From NCBI GenBank assembly GCA_009746045.1, contig RPFO01000333.1:1089674-1153673 (forward strand): a DNA stretch of 64,000 nt, read 5' to 3'. Both the position numbers and the translations under genes were made by a program. The stretch is from Mesostigma viride (taxonomy: Eukaryota > Streptophyta > Mesostigmatophyceae > Mesostigmatales > Mesostigmataceae). This document shows positions 1 to 8,940 of the stretch, in pieces. Every line of letters begins with the position of its first letter. Within the stretch, counting starts at the first letter, position 1. The notes beneath the pieces were generated by a model. It searched no databases. It had not been told where the DNA came from and saw only the letters and a program-made list of their open reading frames with translations.

Positions 1-196
1 GCAGCGAAAAACACAAGGTCTCTTCAACGTGCGAGGTGTGTGTGTGTGAATAGGCAAAATTGCTCAGAGATTTTAAAGGTAGTTCTATACTTATCTGAGC
101 AATTTTGCCTATTCTGACAGAACCATCAACCATCACCACAACCACGCCACACAACAAACACACGCCTCTAAAAAACCCTGCACCGTCGCATGAGAG
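1..196. repeat. Element 1 left TIR, outer tandem unit
   Basis: Nearly identical to 1519-1714. Removing the hAT insert and its duplicated 8 bp makes these two adjacent units of about 200 bp, matching the ~201-bp spacing of the paired units in the right TIR. The unit contains a palindrome at 48-114. Confidence 0.85.
48..114. repeat. TIR palindrome (element 1, left outer)
   Basis: Perfect 21-bp inverted arms (48-68 and 94-114) around a 25-nt spacer. Each arm starts GAATAGGC and ends GCTCAGA, with an AAAATT core. Confidence 0.9.
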
Positions 197-1506
197 CCAG
201 GTTGGAAAATACGTGTGCGGGGTATAATACGTGGACTTAAAATACGCGTATTATACGTGGGGGGTATAAAATACGCGGTGGTAAAATGCGCGACAGTTTT
301 TGTGGTCCAATTGTCAGTCACCCAATTAGCACGCTCCTTGATGATGGTCATGCAGCTATTACAACTGAAATTTGGTGTATATGCTTATTTATTAACATCT
401 TCCATTTATGCCCTGCATTTATCCTATCTGATTATGATTTGTTAAATGCAGGGGGGAGCATGCTGCAACGGGAATAGTAAGGATTCAATTAATTAATTGA
501 TTGTAAGGAAAGCCATCCACTATATAATGCATGAGAGGACATAAGACACAACTTCCGAGAAGGAGGGGTGACGTGCCCTCCTTTGTACTGGATCATGCCG
601 GCCACCATCTGCTTGAAAGAGGCGCTCTCAGCCGCATTGAAGGCAATGCCGTTCTCGATAAAAAATTCGGCAGCCAGCAGCTGGACACCTTTCTCGTCGA
701 CGGGAACCAGCCATTTGGTGATGCTCAGCTGGCCTTTGCTGGGAACCGACGACAAGTCAGCCGGCGCAGCCCCTCCCATCTCCGCCATTGCCCTGTTCAA
801 ATTGTGCTGCTTCTTGGCGTCTGACTGCTGCGACTTGTTGTTATACATCCTGAGAAACCTGCTCCGGATATTCGGTGGAATTTTGTCGCAGGGTAACATC
901 CCTTCCCCTGCGATTCCGGCAAAGTGTGCACGGACTCGGAATACGCTGATTGCCCCCGCCCCGTATGAGAACTTCTTGTTGCAAAATGAGCAGAACTTAT
1001 TCGACACAAACTGCGTTTTGTTACTAACAGCATCTGTGACTGCTTCTTTCTTCTCGAGAACGAAATCCCATTCTGACAGGCCCTTTCTTCTTCATGGCTG
1101 CAAATCGAAAATGGCTGCACACTGTCGCACAGTCGCACTGGCCTCGTCGTCGCTATATTGCATTACACCGTCAGTAGCACAGCTGGCATTTGCTGGCACA
1201 CTGTTATTTATGCGTTATGTACCTAGTCCTAGCTGTCTCCTACCGGCCAAACATTTTGCAAGGCTTGCGCTTTATGAAAAGAACTGTACGCATCTACTTC
1301 TAGTAGTAAAAATCTCAAATGTGCAGTGCGCCGCGCCCAGAACCTGCATGGGCACCGCGCCAGTGCCCGCTGCCCGCTGGTACCCCCGAAAAATTCTAAG
1401 TCCAAACCGCGTGGTCAGACGTAAAATACGCGTAAAATACGTCGAGGCCCATAATATGCTTTATCCCGCATTTTATCGCAAAAGTGCGGCGTACAGACCA
1501 ACCCAG
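197..1506 (-). mobile_element. hAT-family deletion derivative inserted in the PLV TIR
   Basis: Flanked by a perfect 8-bp duplication CATGAGAG (189-196 and 1507-1514), the target-site length of hAT elements. The ends are short imperfect inverted repeats: CCAGGTTGG at the left, and CCAACCCAG at the right, which reads CTGGGTTGG on the other strand. Subterminal DNA is full of AAAATACG-like repeats. It encodes only the N-terminal part of a hAT transposase on minus, so it is non-autonomous. I see no other gene in 197-488 or 1008-1506. Confidence 0.85.
489..1007 (-). pseudogene. hAT transposase, N-terminal fragment (BED finger)
   Basis: The reading frame contains a BED-type zinc finger (CSFC, then a His and a Cys about 20-30 residues on). 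It is followed by the hAT core start with FFIENGIAFN and an SFKQM block, then PPSRKL, as in the region leading into DUF659 of hAT transposases. The protein stops after about 170 aa, and the catalytic core and C-terminal dimerisation region are absent. The frame is open upstream without an ATG, so a 5' exon is probably missing. The same finger layout occurs in the larger hAT gene near 59.7 kb. Confidence 0.75.
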
Positions 1507-1518
1507 CATGAGAGGCTG

Positions 1519-1722
1519 GCAGCGAAAAACACAAGGTCTCTTCAACGTGCGAGGTGTGTGTGTGTGAATAGGCAAAATTGCTCAGAGATTTTAAAGGTAG
1601 TTCTATACTTATCTGAGCAATTTTGCCTATTCTGACAGAACCATCAACCATCACCACAACCACGCCACACAACAAACACACGCCTCTAAAAACCCTGCAC
1701 CGTCGCATGAGAGGAGCGGGAT
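1519..1722. repeat. Element 1 left TIR, inner tandem unit
   Basis: Second copy of the ~200-bp unit, with the palindrome at 1566-1632. The inner TIR edge is recognisable by a GAGAGGAGCGGG-like match to 18420-18435 in inverse orientation. Confidence 0.85.
1566..1632. repeat. TIR palindrome (element 1, left inner)
   Basis: Same 21-bp arms and 25-nt spacer as the copy at 48-114. Confidence 0.9.
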
Positions 1723-1790
1723 GGCTTTTGGTGTCACAGCAACACAAAATATCTAATACTATACCACGAGACGCGGCGTGATGGGTCTAT

Positions 1791-4700
1791 CTATCTGAAA
1801 TGATAGCCCTCGTCCATGCTTCCATGCGTCTCGTCCTGGTGGCGGAGTGATGCTAGTTCGGCCTCGTTGCCCCACCAGCCAGGCTGATACCTCTCGCAGA
1901 AGTCGAGGACACCAGCCTTTGATATTTCTAGGTCCTGCTCCTTCATATGGTACATCCGCGTGCCGCCTGCTGAAATGTTGAGTGTGCTAGCGAGTAGGGT
2001 GTTAATAAGGCTCGAACACTGAGCAAAACTCAGCGTCCCGCCAGCCCCCTTTGCCCTCCTCTGATACCCAAACACCCGCGCATGAATGTTTGACTCCCCA
2101 TGATCTCGCGATCGATCCTATTCCCAATCTCGATCGCCTTGTCGCGAGGGATCGTCATGGTCCTGGCACTCTCGCGATCTAGGACGAACTCCTCTATCCC
2201 ACTGCCCTTTAATAGATGTAGAGCAACCGCGAGAGTCTTCGCGTCACGGCCTGTTTTGTATTCACTGAGGTCAAAGAGCGAATGAGTCTTCCTCATTGCC
2301 TCAAGGACGTTCGCAAGGTACCCATCCTTGCCCAGTTCTGTCGCTCGCGAGTGCTGCCGGACAGCTCGGTAAACCGTCCGGCATTTATCCTTCTCGAGGA
2401 GCCCGGCAAGTTCCTCATCTCTACGTTCTCGCGGGATCTGGTAACTGAATTCCACGAGCTCGTAGACGTTCTTCAGCCTCTTCTCGAATGCTGTAAGAAT
2501 CTCGCCTGCGTCACATCGATCCTTCAGTGCGACGTATTCTTCGTGCTCCATGATATAAACGGCACGCCCCTCGTCGCGTCCTCTCGCTTTGGTAGTGGTG
2601 GGGCGTCGGTGTGATCCACCTTCTCGTCCGCCCTTTCCATCTTTACGTCATAATCCTCTGCTAGCATCCTGATCAGATTCGGCTTGAAGTGGCTGCGAGA
2701 AACTGCCACGTCCTGCAGGTTGCGACAGAAGAGGTTGAGGAGTGGCGAGCTTGGGTCGAATTTCCTCTTACCATCTTCACCCCACGAAGCAATCACATCG
2801 GCGTTGTCCTTCGCCATCAGGTTCAGAAACTTGGCCTCTGTGTCGACCGTCGTCTTTTTTATCTGGTCAAAGTTGGTGTCAAGCCTCGACAGAGGTGTAG
2901 TAGAGTCTCGATAGATGATTGTCATCTCCCCCTTGCACAGGTGACGGACACGGAACATCTGTTGCAGCATGGTCGTGTATTCGGCGTATCCTGGGGCGTT
3001 GATAAAACCAGCCACCATGCTGTCGAAAGTGTGCATAGTATACGAGACTCCGACGGTGATGGTCGGCGAAATAATGAGAAAGTCGAGATCAGCCCATGCC
3101 GAATTAGCGCCGCTTTCTAGATCCTTTTTTGGCGTGTCCTTGGTGTACGATTTCCACTTCTTTGTGGACAAAATGTCCTTCAAGCCCTCGCATACGGCCG
3201 GAACAGCCCACGCCGCGGACATTGGACAGAACAGCTTCTCCCCGGCATGCAACCGCCTCTTGCACTCAGCAACAATCTCCGCAACAAAGACCGCTTTCCA
3301 ACACTTCTTAGAATCGATGTCGACCCACTTCAACACGCGATTAGTAGGGCGCTTAAACGTGTTCATAGATGCCCTGATCCCGTCAACTGGTCGGTAGTGC
3401 GCGATGTAATTGTAGACCTTCGCTGTAATGGTCGCGTCAAGCGCTATAAGCACCTTGGCGCGCTCCAAGATCTCGATAAGACGCACAATGACCTCTCGCT
3501 TGTTCTTGAGATGGAGACCCGATAGCGCTGTCAATGTGTTGTAAATCTCGTCCATGATCACGACGTCAAAACTCGAGCTGGCGAGACGAAGGATGGAGTT
3601 CAGAACGATGAGCACGCGGTCGTCCTTGATATACCCTCCGCGATTGTCCAGATAGTGGCGGAACCGCGGGTCTTGGGAGAGGATCCGGAACGCGGAATCC
3701 TCCCAGACGATACACTTCCCACCTCGCCGAGTGCCTTATAATTACGGTCCTCTTCCTTCGAGAGACTGATGTTGGCGACGATGCACAGTATGCGAACATC
3801 AGGGATCCTGCGGACAAGCTCGTTCACCATCTCTCGGACACGTTCTGATTTTCCAGTCCCACAGTTCGACTGGACAAAGTGGGTGACTTTGTGACCCTTG
3901 TCGCGGCCTCTGATAACCTCGACCAGACCGTCGACGTCAAAAGGCTTGATCTTCTCTGTGCAGTACGTCTCGCCAAACGGGACACTCTCCGCGACGAACT
4001 CGCGCCTGTCCATGATACACTCCGCGTGCTTGGGGCCCTTCTTCCAACACGAGTAGGTGACCCTTCCGTCCGAGTACTCGCACACCCTCGGGCCGTGACC
4101 AGCGCTCTTATGGGGGCGGTCCTTCTTGCACACGATACACGGCACTTCTGGGTCGACGGTCCAGCGGGACATGTAGTATGTCCGGCCGTCCTCCCCGGCG
4201 TGCTCCTCGACATTGATGATCCGACTACCCGGCGAAACCTTCGCCATTGCCTCGATTGACCTCGCGATTTGCTCGCTGCCCGCCCCGTGCCCGCGAGGAC
4301 TATACTGGGACGCCTTTTTGCGTTCCGAGCCTTTCTGGGCGTACCACGAAGCCGGAGCGCTTACTATCTCGGCGTCGTCGAGATTGTTCGTGGGGTAGAC
4401 GATGGCCGAGTGTTCGCGAACGTCGTCAGACCCCTCGCATATCCTGAGACTCGCGAGAGGGTCTGTCTCCCCGAGTTTGTGCATTCCGACGGCTCTGAAG
4501 CACCAGTCCTTACCATAGATGTGATCATCGACCATTAACTGGACCTCCTTGTCGTCGTAGTATTCGCCGGGGTTAGCCAACATCTCTTCAATGTTTTGCT
4601 CCATGTACGCCGAAGCGTGCTCGGTGCTTAGAAGCATATTGGCGTCAACGTAGAGCGACGAATCGGGGTCTAACAAATGCTCGCGGATGTAGCGAGTGAA

Positions 4701-5228
4701 TGTCTGACACCAATACTGTCTCGCGTCGATGTCAGCCAGTGCCAGCCCGCGGACAACGATATGATACGAAATCTTGAGGAAACCATCCTTCTCGCGTGTC
4801 GCTGTCGAGACGTTATATTGGAACCGTTCTGGCTCGATCCCTAGAACATCGAACACGTACGCATCGTGAAGTCGCTTGAAATGGCGTGGGTAGTTGATAC
4901 GCTCGCAATCCCTTCCCACGCGGTCGTCGAGATCGACGTATGCCCACGACGGCTGGTCGGGGCGGATGATCTCGTTCAGTGTCTGAGTCCGGACATTTCG
5001 CGTGCATTCCTCGCGAATTGCCGCGAATTCTTCAGCGTCTCGGTAGTGTGTGTACTCTTTCGGTCCGCGCCCGATATCCCGGGCAGCAATGTAGGAATGC
5101 CCGGCCTCGTTCGCGGCCTCGATGCAGCGGTCCTTCGGCCCCTTGCCGTCGACCCTCGACCCACCAAACCACGTTCGACCGTGGACGGTTCTGGTCAGTC
5201 TCGCTCCAGTGTAGACGGACGCGGTCAT
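1791..5228 (-). pseudogene. PLV replicase: archaeo-eukaryotic primase + SF2 (UL9-like) helicase, frameshifted
   Basis: Homologue of the replicase at 35505-38932. The N-terminal PrimPol domain shows motif I (VDLDD, about residues 98-102) and motif II (SYHIV, about 154-158). A Cys-rich primase zinc region follows (CIVCKK with a later CSYD-type pair). A helicase with Walker A GTGKS and Walker B MDEI follows, as in origin-binding-protein helicases. The ATG is at 5228. The frame breaks near 3730 and 2590, each corresponding to one missing base, and again near 2085-2100 at the same place as in element 2. The last segment (2075-1791) keeps the conserved tail ending in a PGWWG motif. There are no in-frame stops inside the pieces. 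Likely role: initiation and unwinding for viral DNA replication. Confidence 0.8.
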
Positions 5229-5425
5229 GATGAAAGTTGTATATACCTGTAGTGTTAGATTTTTTTTTCTGGCCGAAACGAGACTGGTTTTTTTTTCTGA
5301 TTGGAAGGAAGTGGATTTTATTAATCAATAATACAATTCAACTCTCTCGATAGCCGAAAAAACCCGGGACTTTTATACGTAGTATAAAAGGGCGACAAAC
5401 AATTTTCAGATAGCGACAGAATCAA
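5229..5425. promoter_or_regulatory. Conserved intergenic region with TATA palindrome (candidate origin)
   Basis: Between integrase and replicase. It holds CTTTTATAC-GTA-GTATAAAAG at 5370-5390, preceded by AAAAAACCCGGGA and a GGATTTTATTAATCAATAA block. The same ordered blocks occur in element 2 at 35342-35425. The replicase promoter box AATCTAAC is near 5256-5262, with a TATATAC run nearer the ATG. Confidence 0.5.
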
Positions 5426-6687
5426 TCAAACGTCTTCATCGTCCATCTTTCTTGCTTTCTCCAGAGTCGCGGGATCCAATTGATCGTTCCGCTCATACCG
5501 GATCGCCATCGCCGGGGAATGTGCCATGCCCCTTGCATATTTGATCCGTTCTGCGGACGTCGCTCTTTTCACGAACGCCGTGACGAACGCCCGCCGAGTG
5601 TTGAGGATTCCGTGATAAGTCGCGCGGTATCGCTCGCCAAACGCGGATTTGCTGATATGTCCCCGTCCTCTGCCGGCCGGGAATAACCATTTCCCGTTCG
5701 TCGAGCGGGCTTTGAGGATTTCCCGGAACGCTTTCATCGACGGCGGGACGACGAAATCGATGGCCCCGAGGTCTTTCGCCGTCTTGTGGTGTCGAATGAT
5801 GAACCGGTTCTCGGGGACGATGAACGCGTTCTCGTGTGGTCCTATCTCGCTCTCATCGTTCACGAATTTGACATCGTGATAGTTGTACCGAGTTGGCGGG
5901 AGATTCTTTCCGCTGAGGTAAAGGTACCCCATCAATTTCTCGTCGCTGTTTGGGTCTGCGACGGACTTGTGGATCGATTGGAGCGTCTTGAAATCGTAAG
6001 CTGGCGGCACGTTCTCGCTGACATACGCGTCGATGGTTAGTCGCCCTTCCTGCTCGACGGCCTGCTGGTTCTTGTAGGCCTCGACGACAGTTGCCGGAAG
6101 TTGGCGAGATAGTGGGAAGATTTTGTTTATTCCGTTTATTGCCGCCGAGAGATTAGCGCGGGCCGTTCTTGCTCCTGTCGCGTCTCCCCTTTTCATGTTC
6201 TGGATTGTCGCGATGACTTTATCGACGTCCAGGAGACACGTGACGGGTTCTGTCCGGCTGCATCCAAGAGCGTCTAGGATCTGTCCCACGCGACCAACGT
6301 ACTGCTTAATCGTCGCCACTGTCGCGCCCTTAGCCGTCTTAATGACCCTGTCTCCTTGCACGGTAGCCACGGGCTGGTTCTCCGGCCTGACTTGCTGGGC
6401 GGTCTCCATGACCTCGGCGAGGTCCATAGCTTGCTCGTGGGTGCTCGCGAGACCGGGCGAGTGTCCGCGGACTTACAATCCCGCTCGGGAGGTCCGCGTT
6501 CTTCCGGATCAGTTTACTCGTCGCAGTCTGTCCCGTGCTTTTGGAGCCATTTCTCGGTAGGCATCCAAGCGTCTTTCTTGGCCATCGCGCGCATGACCTG
6601 GAGAGCTGCCCGGTCCGGATGTTTTTGTCGGTATCTTGCCTGTGCTTCTCGTCGCATGCGGAGTTCGTCCGCTGTCCTTGAAACCAT
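5426..6687 (-). pseudogene. Tyrosine recombinase/integrase, N-terminus frame-broken
   Basis: The C-terminal 333 aa (6427-5426) carry tyrosine recombinase signatures: Arg in PPTRYNYHD, a Lys in HHKTAKD, Arg in NTRRAFVT, His in MAHSP and the nucleophile Tyr in IRYER. A separate 57-aa frame from ATG 6687 to a stop at 6514-6516 matches the N-terminus of the element 2 integrase (R-rich start, KKDAW, PTEKWL). The gene is therefore one coding region with a break around 6430-6516. It probably inserts or excises the viral genome at the TIRs. Confidence 0.8.
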
Positions 6688-6935
6688 GAGACTCGTATAT
6701 CCTTATGCAGAGAAATTAATTCGAGTGTGAACGAGCGTTTATTACAAAAAATGATAAATAGGTCGTTTTATTGCAAAAAGTACGATTTAGTTGCTTCCAC
6801 CGGGATTCGAACCCGCGTCTTCGCTTCAGAGGAACCGACCTTCGGTCGGTGGGACACTCCCTGGTTAGGTTAACTCTCGATAGCTTCCGCGGCCGCTAGA
6901 GCGGAATTCCACGGAAATTTTCATATAAACGCATT
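6688..6935. other. Intergenic region with tRNA-3'-half-like sequence
   Basis: On minus, 6785-6880 contains a perfect B-box (GGTTCGAATCC) in a T-arm-like hairpin with a following acceptor-like run. Upstream are two hairpins (GGGA-GTG-TCCC and CCGACC-GAA-GGTCGG). I cannot fit a matching 5' acceptor strand or a proper anticodon arm, so this is not called as a functional tRNA. No homologous sequence lies in the same place in element 2. Confidence 0.35.
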
Positions 6936-7431
6936 TTACAGCTTCGACTTCTTCGGCCTCCCCATGGTCGTGGTCGTCCTGTCGCGGGGTCAATATTATG
7001 AGTCCGTGGCTTCGTGTCTTTCGACCCAGCCGGTCTCCCGCGTTTCTTAGGGGTGTGAGGAATCTTTCCTTTTTAATTTTCGGTGCCCGGGGAGATTTTG
7101 GCGGAGGAGGAGGATTTCTCGGCTTTCGTTTGGACGCGATGATGGACATCAATTTCTGTCGACATTCGTGCCCGATTCCGGTGTGTGTCGGCGGGAGCTC
7201 GCCGTCATACCCACACTCTCGCACGAACGCCGCCAACCTCTCGTGAGTCTTTGAGGAGACCCTGGCCCCGGTCAAGTAACGAACGAGCGTCGACACGTTA
7301 AGGATGAGCTCTCGCCTATCAAGCCTGCGCTGGTACGAACTCTTCGAGGGCGCTTTCTCCTCGATCCGGATGGGTGGGAGAGCTGGCGAAGACTCGTGGA
7401 AAGCGTTTGGGTAAGCCTGCTTCAGATCCAT
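6936..7431 (-). pseudogene. Small basic PLV protein with AT-hook-like motif, frameshifted
   Basis: Homologue of 32923-33477. From ATG 7431 it keeps the strongly conserved core (LVRYLTGAR, HERLAAFVRECGYDGELPP, then HTGIGHECRQKL) and a basic Pro/Lys linker. Two one-base deletions (near 7060 and 6960) put the RGRPAGSKDTKP segment, an AT-hook-like motif, out of frame. With them, the natural stop is 6936-6938. Unknown function; DNA binding is inferred from basicity and the hook. Its start overlaps the run-on frame of the ATPase gene. Confidence 0.65.
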
Positions 7432-7456
7432 TCGCGCGTATATAATAGGGCACAGA

Positions 7457-8339
7457 TTATTTTTTGATCACAAGGAAATGGTTGAAGTTTTTCCGGTAGC
7501 GTTTCTCGTCGTTCGGTTCGTCGTTGTCGACCGCAAGAAATCATGAGGCGAGTCTTTCGTCGCATATTCCCATAGCGCAAGGAAATCCTCGGGCTGGTAT
7601 GGCCCGCGCTTTCCTCAGCAATCTGTCGCGAGGCTCGCCGGTCCTTCGTACGAAACAGGACGAGGAAAGAGACATTCGCGCGCACTGACCGGGGCACGCC
7701 AGCCGACGTGAACGATTGGTTCACGAATACCATGCTAGTTAACAAGTGGCGATGTTTGAATGCGAACGACGAGACGGGGCCTTTCGAGTCTGAGCGATAA
7801 AGTTTCGAACCTGCCATGTCGTCTATCAAAATGACGGACGAGGGAGGACCGTACCGGAACCGAGTCTGGGGCTCTTTGAACTGTAGCCTGTCGAGGGTTA
7901 GGTACATGTTGAGGTCCATGTCGTCCTCTGTCTTTCCGCCCTCTAGGTAGTCTTTCTTGAACTTTTCCCATACAGCCATATCGCGCTGGTACTCTTCGTA
8001 CTCCGATAGGTCTTTCTTGATATCCCCCACCATCTGATTAAAGTCATTGTCCGTATACGTTTCCATGGACATGGCGGGTGTTGGCAGGAGCTTATACTTT
8101 GGCTCTGTTGTCGCGGATCCAGAGATCAGGTACAGCTTGTCGAATGAATGAGCATCAAAATACGCCTTTAGCATGTTAATAGCTGAAGTGGTCTTCCCGG
8201 TCCCGCGCATACCCACGAACGAGGCTATGAAATGGAGCCGTGGCGCGTTGGCTGGAACCTGGCGAGCTTTTGCATATTTGACTTTCAGATCCTTGTTCGC
8301 TAATGGAGTCTCGATATGAATGCTTTCGATGACCGTCAT
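7457..8339 (-). pseudogene. Packaging ATPase (A32/FtsK-HerA superfamily), 3' frameshifts
   Basis: ATG at 8339. Walker A GMRGTGKTT is about residue 45 and Walker B ILIDDM about residue 170. It has the FVNQSF and VPRSVRANVSF segments typical of genome-packaging ATPases of the DJR-MCP viruses. It would translocate DNA into the capsid. It is almost identical in layout to 32010-32894. Two one-base deletions (after the HTSP motif near 7592, and near 7533) scramble the last ~55 aa and let the frame run on to 7422. The natural stop is 7457-7459. Confidence 0.85.
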
Positions 8340-8360
8340 TTTATTACAATAGGATAGATT

Positions 8361-8902
8361 TTAATCATCGTTTAAGCTGGCTAGTAATTGCGCGCGGATT
8401 GCCAGCATCTTCTGCTCATACGGCGTAGTTGTCCGCACGTCCGGCAGTGGATTCGCGGCCCGTTGACGCTCCTCTTCCTCGACTTCGGCCTTCGGCTTTC
8501 TCCCGCGACGTGGGCGAGGCGTTTCCGAGGGAGTTGCCGCGACTTCCTCGGCGGCCAACAGGCGTTCGATTCGATATTTGTTCTTCTTTTCCTCGAGTTC
8601 CAGCTCCACCAGACGCTGCCTCTGGATTTCGAGTTCCTTCTCCAGAACCTTTCGCTTGGTAATCTCCGCTTCTCGCTCCTCCTGTCGCTTCTTCAATCGC
8701 TCTTCGTTCCGTTTCTGCATGTACGGCCGCATCTTCTCGCGGAGTGCCGCACGCTGCTCTTCCGTCAATCGCTTGCCTCTCGGGCCTTTCGGCGGGTGAG
8801 GCGGGATATACACTGTATTGGGCGTTTCCTGCTGTGGCGCGGGTCTTCCTCGACGTCGACGGGGGTCTTGGGCGAATCCGGAGCTTCAGGAACCTGGTCC
8901 AT
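8361..8902 (-). pseudogene. Charged coiled-coil PLV protein, one frameshift
   Basis: The homologue in element 2 is 31432-31989. The continuous frame from 8813 gives about 150 aa, but the conserved start is ATG 8902 (MDQVPEAPDSP). A missing base near 8845 separates the two. The body is a long Lys/Arg/Glu coiled coil, then a Pro/Arg-rich basic stretch and a conserved C-terminus (YEQKMLAIRAQLLASLNDD). Unknown function; it sits head to head with the fibre gene. Confidence 0.7.
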
Positions 8903-8940
8903 GGGTGCTATAGTTTTAATGTGAGATATTATTCATAGAG
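8903..8940. promoter_or_regulatory. Bidirectional promoter between coiled-coil and fibre genes
   Basis: A 38-bp gap between divergent ATGs. On minus, ATCT lies 21 nt before the coiled-coil ATG with a CTATAG run between. The same box is 21 nt before the ATG in element 2 (31407-31410). Confidence 0.55.

Noticed and set aside
568-1635. 355-aa plus-strand open frame
   Set aside because: Runs antisense to the hAT transposase fragment and into the TIR palindrome; no protein features.
6785-6880. Functional tRNA gene
   Set aside because: B-box present but no fitting acceptor 5' strand or anticodon arm found by eye.
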